In this document: piece after piece, positions 1 through 8,634 of the stretch
Position numbering within the stretch: the first letter of the stretch is position 1
Layout of the letters: every line of letters starts with the position of its first letter
Assembly (NCBI GenBank): GCA_036752905.1
Contig: DAIORT010000007.1
Location: 37,421-101,420 of the forward strand
Origin: UBA4877 sp002399345
Lineage (GTDB): Bacteria; Bacillota; Thermoanaerobacteria; Thermoanaerobacterales; UBA4877
Length of the DNA stretch: 64,000 bases
Direction of reading: 5' to 3'
Program-made: the position numbers and the translations under genes
The notes under the pieces: model-generated
Told to the model about the DNA's origin: nothing
Databases searched by the model: none
The model's input: the letters and a program-made list of their open reading frames with translations, nothing else

Positions 1-29
1 TGGTTGATAAGGAAATTAAGAATAGTCAT
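1..29 (-). CDS. PTS IIC component, ascorbate-type, start only (partial)
   Basis: Only the first nine codons are inside the window (reads MTILNFLIN). The ATG lies 5 bases after the stop of the IIB gene and is preceded by GGGGG at a suitable distance. Short N-termini of this kind, followed by membrane helices, are usual for UlaA/SgaT-type IIC permeases, and a IIC gene is expected after an ascorbate-type IIB. The identity is therefore inferred from context; the protein body is not visible. Confidence 0.5.
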
Positions 30-34
30 TTATT

Positions 35-325
35 TTACCCCCTATATGTTTTGAGAAATTCCTCCAACTTTTCTTTTATTTCATTTTTATTGACGAAATT
101 ATTAATAACAACCACAGGTGTTTTAGTTTTTCCTTTAAGGTTTTCCGCTAGCTCATTTGACGTAAAAATGACATCGCAATCAACACTTGAAGCCGATGTT
201 ATATCTCCTGTAAAAACATTTGCTTGAATACCCATTTCTTTTAAAATAGATTGTATTTTTATTCTGAGCAAAGTCGATGAGCCAACTCCAAACCCGCAGA
301 CTGCCTGAATAGAAAGTTCATCCAT
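35..325 (-). CDS. PTS sugar transporter subunit IIB, ascorbate/lactose type
   Basis: Cytoplasmic phosphocarrier of 96 residues that would pass phosphate from IIA to the sugar during uptake. The N-terminus has the phospho-cysteine loop VCGFGVGSSTLLR typical of the UlaB/SgaB IIB family, with the Cys near residue 10, followed by the alternating beta/alpha pattern of a Rossmann-like IIB fold. A longer reading frame opens at 349, but GGAGGT sits 9 bases before the ATG at 325, and that start matches the family N-terminus, so 325 is chosen. It lies 16 bases after a PTS-domain regulator and just before a IIC start, forming one operon. The sugar specificity cannot be read from this subunit alone. Confidence 0.85.
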   Translation of the reverse strand: MDELSIQAVCGFGVGSSTLLRIKIQSILKEMGIQANVFTGDITSASSVDCDVIFTSNELAENLKGKTKTPVVVINNFVNKNEIKEKLEEFLKTYRG

Positions 326-341
326 ATACAGTGCACCTCCA

Positions 342-2471
342 TTATTCATTTATGCTATCGAAATCTAAAATCATATTTTGTACCTCACTTACTTCCTTAG
401 CATTTCTGATTTGCTTTACCATTTCATCATTCCCCAGCATCCCAACCAACTCCGTTAAGGCTTTTATATGGGTTGTGTGGTCAATTGCGCAAAGACATAC
501 CACAATATCGACAGGGTCGTTTTCCTTATTCCCGAATTTAACAGGCTCGGATAGGGTTATAAGGCTCATACCTATCTTTTTTACTCCTGATTCCGGCCGG
601 GCATGAGGCATCGCTATTCCGGGAGCAATTACAATATATGGACCTATCTCTTTTACACTGTTGATCATTGCATCAACATACCTATGTTCTATACATCCCT
701 CCTTTTCTAAAAGGGCTCCCCCTGCGGACACTGCCTCTTCCCAAGTCTTTGCCTCGACATTGAGCTTAATGGTTTTTTGATTGAGCAATTCTTTTAGCAC
801 CGGTTGCTTTACCCCTTTCCTGTCCCCAATATTTTTTACGTTAAGAGTTCTTGATAGTTCTTTGGCCAGGCCATCATAATCCATGATCATGCAGTGTCTT
901 TTCACCGCACCCAAAATTTCATCCATAATAACGGTAGACCCTGTTCTTCCATGCTTTTTTATATACCTGTTTAACTTCAGTATGTCCTTTTCAGTAAGAA
1001 GTGGATTGACTTCAACACATGTCACACTATCTTCTTCCATGGGTACCGAGCTTATAATAAGGTCTATCTTATCTCCTTTGAGTGCCTTTTTTACCTGATG
1101 CCTTGCGACGGTTCCCACAATATTCACATTAAAAACAGACTGTATCCTTGATGAAAGCATTTCAGCAGTACCCATACCTGTGGCACATACTACAAGTACA
1201 TTCATCTTGGTGGTACTCGCATTCTTTATCCTTTCGATTGCCGCACCGAAATGCATGGCAAAATAGCCTACCTCCTCGTCGCTAATCCTTTTGCCCGTAA
1301 AGTCTTCCACCGGCTTAAGACCTATCTTTACTGCTTTAAACAGTTCATTAAATCTTGACCTTATCTCATCCAAAATCGGGTTTTTAAGTGTAAGATCATG
1401 GTTCAACCTATATATTGTAGGTTTTAAATGTTCAAGTAGACCATTATAAAGCTGTCTGTCGCCTGTGAGATCTTCGCCTACTATAGTACTGACCCTTTGT
1501 ATCACATTATTAGCCAATATTTGAAGCTCCACCCAATTCTCACTCTCAGTCACTTTAGATGATGCACGGTTGCTTCCAAGTAGATGAATCGTGATATATC
1601 CTATTTCATCTGTAGAAATCGTTATATTGAAACGTTGTTCAAGCATACGCGTAATATTAGATGCCACGGCAAATTCCTTTGTTAATTCAAGAGATTTTAG
1701 CTCATCTTTGTTCATCGTTATCTCTTTTTTCGCTTTAATCCTTTTAATAGCTAAAGCTATGTGAATGGCCAGGCCTACAAATGCCTCATCAGAAAATATC
1801 GTATCCAGTTCCCTTTCTGCAACATTTATACATTCTTCAATATATTGGATGTCTATATCATCAAAAAATGATTTCAATGAACTGCTTGATTTAGTGTTTC
1901 TTATAGGTTTTGTTTTAAGTTCAGAAAGCGATTTTATCATGCCATTATTCTCGGTTAAGAGCTTAATCTGTGCACGCCGTAAATTTTTTTCCTCTCCGGT
2001 TATCTTTATTCCGTGTTTTGGAACGGATTTGATAGACAGATCATATTCCTCAAGCCACTTCTTTACTCTTTTCAAATCCTTAATAATTGTATTACGGCTT
2101 ACACACAGCTCATCTGCTATACTGATTATTGTTATATAGTCTTGCTGGCTTATAAGCTCGTTTAATATTAGGCTTGCTCTATCCTCTTTAGAAAGTACGA
2201 TGTAGTATGTATTAAGATTCGTTATAAAATCTATTACTCTGCGTTTTTCAGCTGAATCCTTCATAAACATAATTCCGCAGTTAGGCTTCCGGATAAGAAG
2301 TTTAAAGCCATTATCACGCAAAAATTCATCTATTATATCCAGATCATACCGTATCGTCCTGTTACTTACCTTATATCTCTCACCCAAGCTGTTTATTGTA
2401 ACAGGTTTATTTAAATTGAGTAAATACAAAAGAACTTGAACACATCTGCTGTTTAGGGTTCCTATGTTCAT
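342..2471 (-). CDS. BglG-family transcriptional regulator with PRD, IIB and IIA domains
   Basis: A 709-residue PTS-controlled regulator of the MtlR/ManR/LicR type. In order: an N-terminal HTH (about 10-60), an Mga-like HTH (about 90-140), two PRD regions (about 175-400) with the conserved FxxxxxFAMHFGAAIERI-like end of PRD2, a GatB-like IIB domain from about 424 with VVCATGMGTAEM, and a fructose/mannitol-type IIA domain ending the protein, with the phosphorylatable His in AMPHARP near residue 622. In this family phosphorylation of PRD, IIB and IIA sites couples activity to PTS flux. It is the first gene of the operon with the IIB and IIC genes downstream and so is the likely activator of that PTS. 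GTG at 2474 is an alternative start directly before the ATG used here. Confidence 0.88.
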   Translation of the reverse strand: MNIGTLNSRCVQVLLYLLNLNKPVTINSLGERYKVSNRTIRYDLDIIDEFLRDNGFKLLIRKPNCGIMFMKDSAEKRRVIDFITNLNTYYIVLSKEDRASLILNELISQQDYITIISIADELCVSRNTIIKDLKRVKKWLEEYDLSIKSVPKHGIKITGEEKNLRRAQIKLLTENNGMIKSLSELKTKPIRNTKSSSSLKSFFDDIDIQYIEECINVAERELDTIFSDEAFVGLAIHIALAIKRIKAKKEITMNKDELKSLELTKEFAVASNITRMLEQRFNITISTDEIGYITIHLLGSNRASSKVTESENWVELQILANNVIQRVSTIVGEDLTGDRQLYNGLLEHLKPTIYRLNHDLTLKNPILDEIRSRFNELFKAVKIGLKPVEDFTGKRISDEEVGYFAMHFGAAIERIKNASTTKMNVLVVCATGMGTAEMLSSRIQSVFNVNIVGTVARHQVKKALKGDKIDLIISSVPMEEDSVTCVEVNPLLTEKDILKLNRYIKKHGRTGSTVIMDEILGAVKRHCMIMDYDGLAKELSRTLNVKNIGDRKGVKQPVLKELLNQKTIKLNVEAKTWEEAVSAGGALLEKEGCIEHRYVDAMINSVKEIGPYIVIAPGIAMPHARPESGVKKIGMSLITLSEPVKFGNKENDPVDIVVCLCAIDHTTHIKALTELVGMLGNDEMVKQIRNAKEVSEVQNMILDFDSINE

Positions 2472-2581
2472 CACTTCCTTTGTTTAATTAAATTATACAG
2501 GCTGCAAGTAGTTCTGAAAAGTCAATAATATTTCAAAGCAATTGTGGCAAAAGTGAATTATATATCCGATATTCATGAAAG

Positions 2582-2818
2582 TTGGATTGGATGTGTAAAT
2601 GCAGGCACTCTGCCTCGAATAGTTATGGAAAACCTATTTGGGTAGAAGATGATGAGAAGAATAACCCAGGTGATTTATGTTTACATGGCCATGTGATTAT
2701 CGAAATAGGAGAGAAATTTTTGATTACCAGTAGAAGGGAAGGACATTGTTTAGCGGACATAAGTATAGACGGACTGCAGTCATGTACCGTATTCCAAATT
2801 TCAGATCAAAAAAGTTGA
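2582..2818 (+). CDS. hypothetical small protein, possibly frameshifted
   Basis: Small 78-residue reading frame, rich in charged residues and with Cys at several positions, no membrane segment. I do not recognise the family. The preceding bases are also coding-like in another frame: from a GTG at about 2546 a frame reads VAKVNYISDIHESWIGCVNAG and stops near 2645, overlapping the start of this one. The N-terminal Cys-rich part of the 78-residue frame looks less natural than its later part (from NSYGKPIWVEDD), so the real gene may be the upstream frame joined to this one by a single-base indel. No good ribosome binding site precedes the ATG. Confidence 0.35.
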   Translation: MDWMCKCRHSASNSYGKPIWVEDDEKNNPGDLCLHGHVIIEIGEKFLITSRREGHCLADISIDGLQSCTVFQISDQKS

Positions 2819-2876
2819 ACACCCGACTGAAGCATGTTAAAATTAAAGAAATTTAAAACAGATGGAGGAAACACGT

Positions 2877-3608
2877 ATGCAAATCGATAAGGTGAAGCGA
2901 ATATTGACGACGCCGGTCAGCGATGAATTCGCGATGAGCACACCGGAGTTCCGAAACAGGGAATATATCAATATCACCTATAAAACGGATTTCGACAAAT
3001 TGAGAGAGCTTGTTCCGGAGCCGCTGGAGATCGACGAGCCTCTCGTGAAGTTTGAACTGATCAAAATGCCGGACTCGACGGGCCTGGGGGATTATCTGGA
3101 GAGCGGGCAGGTTATACCGGTTTCCTATAACGGCGTGCCCGGAGAGTTCTCCCTCGGGATGTATCTCAACAATTTCCCGGCTATCGTGACAGGGCGAGAG
3201 TTCTCGACCTATCCAAAAAAATATGGCAATCCGTCGCTCTATGTGGATTCAGACACACTCGTCGGAAAGCTGTCCTACGGAACGCTGGACGTCGCCATCG
3301 CAACCATGCGCTATAAGTACAACAAAATTACACCGGAAGAGGCAGGAAAGATTATCGGCACGCCGCAGTACATGCTCAAAATCATCCGCGATACCGATAT
3401 GAAGTTGCTCGCTTGCAAGATGACGGTCTCCACGATCACCAAGTACGAAATTCTGGAGGCTTGGAGATCCCCGGCTAGGCTCCAGCTTTTTGAACATGTA
3501 AACGCACCGCTCGCAGACCTGCCGGTTAAACAGGTCGTGGACGCCACTCACATCATCGCGAACCTCATGCTCGGACGCCCGTCGGTCGTATACGATTATC
3601 TGAAATAA
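2877..3608 (+). CDS. adc: acetoacetate decarboxylase
   Basis: Converts acetoacetate to acetone and CO2 in the cytoplasm. The 243-residue protein follows the solventogenic clostridial enzyme over its whole length: LVPEPLEIDEPLVKFE, SGQVIPVSYNG, the YPKKYG segment holding the Schiff-base lysine (about residue 115), VDSDTLVGKLSYG, and the C-terminus VYDYLK. The ATG at 2877 is chosen over 2862 because GGAGG lies 7-8 bases before it. No acetoacetate CoA-transferase (ctfA/ctfB) adjoins, unlike in acetone-producing clostridia. The gene is visibly richer in G and C than the AT-rich genes around it, suggesting a foreign origin. It may receive acetoacetate from the operon at 10-17.7 kb. Confidence 0.93.
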   Translation: MQIDKVKRILTTPVSDEFAMSTPEFRNREYINITYKTDFDKLRELVPEPLEIDEPLVKFELIKMPDSTGLGDYLESGQVIPVSYNGVPGEFSLGMYLNNFPAIVTGREFSTYPKKYGNPSLYVDSDTLVGKLSYGTLDVAIATMRYKYNKITPEEAGKIIGTPQYMLKIIRDTDMKLLACKMTVSTITKYEILEAWRSPARLQLFEHVNAPLADLPVKQVVDATHIIANLMLGRPSVVYDYLK

Positions 3609-3668
3609 CTGAGAATTTACCTCACCTCACGTAAAAAATACGTCCTGACGAACTTCGTCGAAGCCACG

Positions 3669-3783
3669 TCAGGGCGCATCAAAACTAAGCGTCCCGTCTT
3701 TCTCCAGCATGTAATCACCGATGCTGCAGGTAAGCGAGGCGCTCCATTATACCTTTCGGGCTGGTTGAGAATCTCGGAAATGG
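3669..3783 (-). pseudogene. possible coding relic, two frames
   Basis: On the minus strand one frame reads AISEILNQPERYNGA and a second, shifted frame continues SLTCSIGDYMLEKDGTLSF then DAP and a stop. Both pieces look protein-coding, and the switch between them would be explained by one small indel. No start codon or ribosome binding site is left. The family is not recognised. It shares the higher G+C of the neighbouring adc, so both may have arrived on the same segment. Confidence 0.25.
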
Positions 3784-3793
3784 CGGGTTTTAT

Positions 3794-4288
3794 TTATTCC
3801 TTAATATTCTTGATGTCTTCATCTGTCAGATTCTCTTCATGTTGTATTTGTTTTATCTCATCTTCCTTTTGAGATATCTTTACTTCCATCTCATCTATTT
3901 CTTTTATAATGTCAATAATCTTAGAGGAATTTGATTCGTCCTCGAAGTCCGACCTATATACCAGCAGAAATACTTCGCCTAATTCGGTTATCTTTGTCTT
4001 CCTTTGTCCAGACAGATTTACAATATCTGTTTTAATTGCAGCTATCTTAGCAATTTTACTGGTTTTCTTACCGAGCCTTTTGGCAAAACCTGCGATGGTA
4101 CTGCCTGCAGACTTTGCCGCGGATCCGATATTGTCTCCTGTTTTTTTCATCGAAGAATCTTCATCATTGATTGCATCCTTTGCCTTATCAGAAGCATTAT
4201 CAATACCGCTTTTGATATCCTTCAATTTAGACTTTGCAAAGTTCACAATGTCATCCGCTTTGCCCTCATTTTTCTTATCGTCACCCAT
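3794..4288 (-). CDS. hypothetical charged helical protein
   Basis: A 164-residue cytoplasmic protein with no signal peptide or membrane helix, strongly enriched in Lys, Asp, Glu, Ser and Ala. The first 70 residues resemble low-complexity stress-type helices (KSKLKDIKSGIDNASDKAKDAI, Gly/Ala/Ser-rich stretch at about 50-70). The middle (IAAIKTDIVNLSGQRKTKITELGEVF, about 85-110) looks like the helix found beside zinc ribbons in some Firmicute small proteins, but no Cys pairs are present. The last 45 residues are a likely coiled coil. AAAAAGGAGG precedes the ATG. It is a single-gene unit. Function unknown. Confidence 0.7.
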   Translation of the reverse strand: MGDDKKNEGKADDIVNFAKSKLKDIKSGIDNASDKAKDAINDEDSSMKKTGDNIGSAAKSAGSTIAGFAKRLGKKTSKIAKIAAIKTDIVNLSGQRKTKITELGEVFLLVYRSDFEDESNSSKIIDIIKEIDEMEVKISQKEDEIKQIQHEENLTDEDIKNIKE

Positions 4289-4380
4289 AGTATCGCCTCC
4301 TTTTTGGTATTATATCATCATCTCTATAATTATCATAATAAAGTAATCTATGGGTTTATTAGAAGACATTAAAAGTATTG

Positions 4381-5025
4381 TTAAGTTCTTATAATATTTT
4401 TCTTAAGACTCTCAACTGCGTTATAAAACTGTGGAACCATTGTTATGGCAAGACAGATTGCTACTTCTGAACCAACCACTAGCAAATTAACCGCAAGAGA
4501 ATAGATTATCGTATTCATACCCGTGGGCGCATACGATCCAAAGAAAATAACTCCGGACAAAAATTGGAAGAAAAATCTGCCGCAACCTCCTACTACAATA
4601 CCCAGTCTGAAATTTTTGGAAAAGAAACCAGCCAGGCCGATAGCCGCAAAAGGCAGCGGATAATCTAACAGCACCTGTGCCCAATGTATTATAAATGGAT
4701 CCTGAATAAGCTGCAGTATCCCGTATGCCGCACCCGCCGTGATTCCGGCAACGGGGCCGAAATAGTAGGCATAAATAAACATTGGGAGCATACTCCCCGG
4801 GGTTATGGAACCGCCCTGCGGCCAATGGAAAAAACGGATATACGATAGCAGAAATGATATTGCTATACAAATCCCACCATACACAACGGACTGCGTATCA
4901 AACTTAAATTTGTTCTTTCCATAGTGTAGCGCTAAAGATGCAATCACCACCACGGCTAATACCGCGACAGTAATCGAGTGTATCTCGGTAAAATCACCAA
5001 ACACGTTAGTTAAATAATTTAACAT
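4381..5025 (-). CDS. thiT: thiamine transporter substrate-binding subunit (ECF S component)
   Basis: Membrane S component that binds thiamine and docks on the ECF energy-coupling module encoded elsewhere. The 214-residue protein has about six membrane segments and the ThiT hallmarks: FFHWPQGGSITPGSMLPMF near residue 70 with thiamine-contacting aromatic residues, and the GPVAGITAGAAYGILQ loop. An open frame extends upstream to 5103, but that part overlaps the riboswitch and terminator; TAGGAGG seven bases before the ATG at 5025 fixes the start. Expression is under the TPP riboswitch at 5095-5181, so it is shut off when TPP is plentiful. Confidence 0.93.
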   Translation of the reverse strand: MLNYLTNVFGDFTEIHSITVAVLAVVVIASLALHYGKNKFKFDTQSVVYGGICIAISFLLSYIRFFHWPQGGSITPGSMLPMFIYAYYFGPVAGITAGAAYGILQLIQDPFIIHWAQVLLDYPLPFAAIGLAGFFSKNFRLGIVVGGCGRFFFQFLSGVIFFGSYAPTGMNTIIYSLAVNLLVVGSEVAICLAITMVPQFYNAVESLKKNIIRT

Positions 5026-5061
5026 AAAAAGCCTCCTATAATAATGGAGCCGTGCCGCCAT

Positions 5062-5091
5062 ATAAAAAGCCGCAACCATGTAGGTTGCGGC
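5062..5091 (-). terminator. intrinsic terminator of the thiT riboswitch
   Basis: Minus strand: perfect 8-bp stem CCGCAACC/GGTTGCGG around a 5-base loop, followed by CTTTTT. It lies between the TPP aptamer and the thiT ribosome binding site, the position of the expression platform for transcriptional OFF control. Confidence 0.85.
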
Positions 5092-5094
5092 GGA

Positions 5095-5181
5095 AACCCG
5101 CATTCCCTACGCCAGTATTAACTGAACAGGTTCAAGGGGTCCACAGTATTCTGCGGTCTCAGCTTTTAGCTCCCCCAGCGG
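5095..5181 (-). ncRNA. TPP riboswitch upstream of thiT
   Basis: Minus strand shows the THI-box consensus: GGGGGAGC at the 5' side, GCTGAGA, then GACCCCTTGAACCTG, and TTAATACTGGCGTAGGGAA at the 3' side. The next downstream element is an intrinsic terminator and then thiT. Confidence 0.95.
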
Positions 5182-5237
5182 ACACAGTCTCTTAAATTGT
5201 ACATATACATTATATACCAAACACATAGGTCATTCAA

Positions 5238-5403
5238 CTAAGGATTTTGTTTTTGAAGCACAGATATCTCCTTTTGCTCTATTGTGGCCTTTTTTGTCCC
5301 TTCTGTCAAATAATGGTGCAAGCTGATATCCTCGCATGCCGCCACATAATCCGATAAACTTGCGCTACCAGACCCCAGCGGTACTAACCTCGGCAATAGC
5401 CAT
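5238..5403 (-). pseudogene. broken thiamine-binding protein (DUF77/MTH1187 family)
   Basis: Minus strand begins MAIAEV, the usual N-terminus of small thiamine-binding proteins, then shifts frame by one or two bases and continues VPLGSGSASLSDYVAACEDI. The family's middle part is missing: the frame jumps through LHHYLTEG to KKATIEQKEISVLQKQNP and stops. A frameshift and an internal deletion therefore inactivate a gene that should encode about 100 residues. A GAGGTG lies upstream. It sits directly before the thiT riboswitch, the usual neighbourhood of this family, and an intact relative is at 42821-43126. Confidence 0.8.
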
Positions 5404-5416
5404 TGCCCATCACCTC

Positions 5417-6598
5417 TTAGGAATCTTTAAATGTTCCAAATACCTTAAGATCCTTATCACGCATCATAACCTGTCCTTTCGCTATGACTGAATCAATTGA
5501 TAAGTCCTGTTCATTTAGCAATACTATATCGGCATCCAAACCCTTTTCTATCCTTCCTTTATTCTTTAGCTTCAGCATATCGGCAGGATTTGAGGTTATT
5601 ACCTTTATGGCCGTCTCCAGCGGCACGCCGTCCGTTAAAACGGCATCCTTCACTTCTCCATACAACGATTTAGCTTTTCCCATCTTTAATCCTATAGTCT
5701 CTTTCTTCTCATTGAATATCGGCATACTTCCCTGACCGTCTGAGGAAAATGTGATTCTACTCTCATCTACGCCTTGATCTAAACATATTTTTAGAGCCTT
5801 GCTGCACTTCGTCTCTCCTTCTTCCCAAAACACTGGGTCGGAGCTTGTGGTAAAGTCTATATGTCCGCCTTCTTTAGCATATTTTATTGCTTCTTTAAAA
5901 AGGTAGGGATTTCTGTTTGTGTGGGTAGGCAGTAACTGTGTGAATGGCACCTCTGTCTCTTTAACAACCTTCCAGATAAGGTCAAGCATCCCTTTGCCGT
6001 CCCCTACATGAACATTCACAATGCCTGCTTTACCCGAAAGCATGCCCGCTACCCGTGCATCTGCCGCTAATCTTTTGAATTCATCAACTGTAGGCTGGGA
6101 GGAGCGGTGATCGGAAATAGCGATCTCGCCTATCCCTATGACCTTGTCAATGGCTATGATATCTTTCATAGCCTCTCCCGTAATCGTAACCACGGGAACA
6201 TGATAGGAGCCGGTATATATGTAGCTTGTTATTCCTTCCTCTTCAAGCCCCCTGGCCTTAGCTAATAGAGACAGTACGTCCCTGGCTATGCCATCCGTTC
6301 CCAGGCATCCTACCACCGTAGTGACACCCGCAATGATGAGATCTTCTAATTTCACTTCCGGGGTCCTCGTTTTAAAACCGCCTTCACCGCCACCGCCCAG
6401 AATGTGCTCATGGGAATCTATAAAACCGGGAGTCAAGACCTTGTTCGCACCATCTATGATCTCGGTATCTATACAGCCTAAGCCCTCAAGCGAAAGGTCA
6501 TCGCCTATGGCTCCAATTTTATCGCCGATTATCATTACATCTTTTTTACCTATATACTGCGGACTGTATACATTGGCATCCTTTATCAATTTTATCAT
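5417..6598 (-). CDS. iadA: isoaspartyl dipeptidase (beta-aspartyl peptidase)
   Basis: Zinc amidohydrolase that cleaves isoaspartyl dipeptides arising from damaged proteins. The 393-residue chain has the amidohydrolase metal motif FIDSHEHILGGGGEGG (about residue 65), the family GVTTVVGCLGTDG, the IGEIAISDHRSSQP substrate loop, the metal-ligand histidines in NVHVGDG and LPTHTNRN, and the catalytic Asp in TFSSDGQGSMP. Length matches E. coli IadA (390). ATG at 6598 has GGAG 8 bases upstream; the ATG at 6607 is too close to it. It follows a YfcC-type transporter, probably its dipeptide or amino-acid permease, in one operon. Confidence 0.93.
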   Translation of the reverse strand: MIKLIKDANVYSPQYIGKKDVMIIGDKIGAIGDDLSLEGLGCIDTEIIDGANKVLTPGFIDSHEHILGGGGEGGFKTRTPEVKLEDLIIAGVTTVVGCLGTDGIARDVLSLLAKARGLEEEGITSYIYTGSYHVPVVTITGEAMKDIIAIDKVIGIGEIAISDHRSSQPTVDEFKRLAADARVAGMLSGKAGIVNVHVGDGKGMLDLIWKVVKETEVPFTQLLPTHTNRNPYLFKEAIKYAKEGGHIDFTTSSDPVFWEEGETKCSKALKICLDQGVDESRITFSSDGQGSMPIFNEKKETIGLKMGKAKSLYGEVKDAVLTDGVPLETAIKVITSNPADMLKLKNKGRIEKGLDADIVLLNEQDLSIDSVIAKGQVMMRDKDLKVFGTFKDS

Positions 6599-6644
6599 AT
6601 CATTCACTCCGTCTTCTTTATAGTCTTACTCACTACATAATTAT

Positions 6645-8384
6645 TTAAGCAAAACCTATCATTGTTGCAATGATAATAAATGCAGTGCCCATTATCAAGA
6701 AAAATCCCTGCATCTTAACATGCCATTTTGCCCACTTAAGCCAATCTATCCTGGCAACTGCAAGAACACCTATAAGGCTGGCCGATGTGGGGGATATGGC
6801 GTCTATAAAACCGGAACCAAGCTGGTACGCAAGGCAGGCTATCTGCCGTGATACGCCAACAATATCCGCAAGCGGTGCCATTATAGGCATTGTCAGCGCG
6901 GCCTGGCCAGAATTAGATGTAACAAAGAAATCAAAAATACTTTGGAAATAATACATAAATACGCCTGTTACCATTGAAGGCAATCCTTTAAGTGCTTGCC
7001 CAAAACCATGAAGCACGGTATTTAAAACCGTAGGCGTCGTAGGATCGGAACCACCGAGAACAAGGAGAATTCCCTTTGCCATACCTACCACAATAGCCGT
7101 GGGTGCCAAATCAGCTGCACCCTTGCCAAATGATTCCGCTATATCATTCCACGTCATATCATTGAGCTTAAAGATCGCACCTATAATTCCCGAAACAAGA
7201 CCCATTACAAAAAACTGAGATGCTATCTCAGGAATATAATACTGCCGCGCAACCACTCCCCAAATAATCCATATAACACCCAGAAGCATGGTCAGGAGTA
7301 TCAACACATGCCCTATACTCAACTTGCCGCTGGCATCACTATCATTTGCTTCCATAGATTCGATAAAATGCTTGTCCTCTTCATGAGTAACAGATTTCTC
7401 CGGATTTTGCTTTATCTTTTTAGCATAAAAATAAACATAAGCTGCACTTGCTCCGGTGATCACGACCCACATAATCAGCCTGAACTTTGCCCCGGATAAT
7501 ACCGGTATGCCGGCTATACCTTGAGCTATAGCTATCCCAAAAGGATTCATCCAAGAGCTGGCATTGCCAACCTGGGAAGCAACAAATGTCACGCATATGG
7601 CAGTTATTGAATCATACCCCAACGCAATTACAAAAGGAATCATTATCATAGCCAACGGTATGCATTCTTCTGACATGCCAAAAACAGCTCCGCCCAAGGA
7701 AAATATAAAAAACAGTATGGGAATAGCCATTTCCTGGAAGCCGCCCATATGAGCTACAGCTGCATGAATCCCGGCATCTATGGCACCGGTCTTCATTATT
7801 ACTCCGAAGGCCCCTCCTACTACAAGAAGCAAAGCAACAATACCGACTGCGGCACCATACTTGTCACCTGTCACAAGGCCCTCAAACACATAGTTTAATA
7901 CTCCGAATCCCCCGGTATCGTCGGTGCCCCATAACTTTGCATGTTTATAGACCTTATGGCTTGTGTCATATACAGATTCATTAAATTGTTTATATATCAC
8001 ATCGTCGGTAAGACCAAGTGAATCCAGTTTTTCTTGATCCCAAGTCTTTGGATCGGTTTCTAGAAAACTACTAAGTTTATCTCCATCAATCCCAAGCTCA
8101 TCCATTTTTGCCTCATCACTACTTAGGCTTTTTAAATTTACCTGAAGTTTGTCCATATCAAGATCATATTTATACCTAAATGTCTCCGGCATAAGGACAG
8201 TCCTGGTATCTGTCTGCCCGTCCGCCTTCTTATACTCAATATCGTGAGTACTATAAAGCCCTGCGGGAACAACAAAAGTCATCATCCAAAGTACAAACAC
8301 TACAAAAAAAATAATTATGTATGTATGCGGTGTTTTGATTTTTGTCAGGTCCCTTTTACCCTGCGAACCATTATTTTTATTCAT
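6645..8384 (-). CDS. YfcC-family membrane transporter
   Basis: A 579-residue integral membrane protein with 12 or more hydrophobic segments. The N-terminus (KIKTPHTYIIIFFVVFVLW..TFVVPAGLY) and the inner motifs GGAFGVIMKTGAIDAGI and GSGFIDAISPTSASLIGVL fit the YfcC/ArcD-like family of the DcuC/ion-transporter superfamily. About 130 residues of soluble, charged sequence (35-165) lie between the first two helices, an extracytoplasmic insert that is long for the family. Family members have been linked to amino acid or peptide movement. AGGAGG precedes the ATG. It is the first gene of an operon with iadA, so isoaspartyl dipeptides or their products are plausible substrates. Confidence 0.85.
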   Translation of the reverse strand: MNKNNGSQGKRDLTKIKTPHTYIIIFFVVFVLWMMTFVVPAGLYSTHDIEYKKADGQTDTRTVLMPETFRYKYDLDMDKLQVNLKSLSSDEAKMDELGIDGDKLSSFLETDPKTWDQEKLDSLGLTDDVIYKQFNESVYDTSHKVYKHAKLWGTDDTGGFGVLNYVFEGLVTGDKYGAAVGIVALLLVVGGAFGVIMKTGAIDAGIHAAVAHMGGFQEMAIPILFFIFSLGGAVFGMSEECIPLAMIMIPFVIALGYDSITAICVTFVASQVGNASSWMNPFGIAIAQGIAGIPVLSGAKFRLIMWVVITGASAAYVYFYAKKIKQNPEKSVTHEEDKHFIESMEANDSDASGKLSIGHVLILLTMLLGVIWIIWGVVARQYYIPEIASQFFVMGLVSGIIGAIFKLNDMTWNDIAESFGKGAADLAPTAIVVGMAKGILLVLGGSDPTTPTVLNTVLHGFGQALKGLPSMVTGVFMYYFQSIFDFFVTSNSGQAALTMPIMAPLADIVGVSRQIACLAYQLGSGFIDAISPTSASLIGVLAVARIDWLKWAKWHVKMQGFFLIMGTAFIIIATMIGFA

Positions 8385-8574
8385 AAAAAACCTCCTATTT
8401 TATAGCGTGGTATATTTAAAAACTTGGTATGGAGAAAAACCATTTATTATTAAGATTCTCTAATATGAGTACCTTTTATCCATTATTTTACCACAAAAAA
8501 ATAATGAATAAAATAAGTTTATTATTTCAATCCAGTTTATATACAAACCCTTTTAATGTTTATTTATAATATAG

Positions 8575-8611
8575 AAAAATGCAGACCTTTCAAAGGAAAG
8601 ATCTGCATTAT
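8575..8611 (-). terminator. intrinsic terminator of the sigma-54 activator gene
   Basis: Minus strand: AATGCAGATCTTTC pairs with AAAGGTCTGCATT around a short loop, followed by a T-run. Located 24 bases after the stop at 8635. Confidence 0.85.
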
Positions 8612-8634
8612 ATAACAAAATTTTTCGGATCGTC

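Noticed and set aside
4487..4870. A 127-codon minus-strand frame inside thiT.
   Set aside because: Shadow of thiT in another frame, with no ribosome binding site and no family likeness.
5025..5103. An N-terminal extension of thiT starting at 5103.
   Set aside because: It overlaps the TPP aptamer's 3' side and the terminator hairpin; the ATG at 5025 has a strong ribosome binding site and matches the family.
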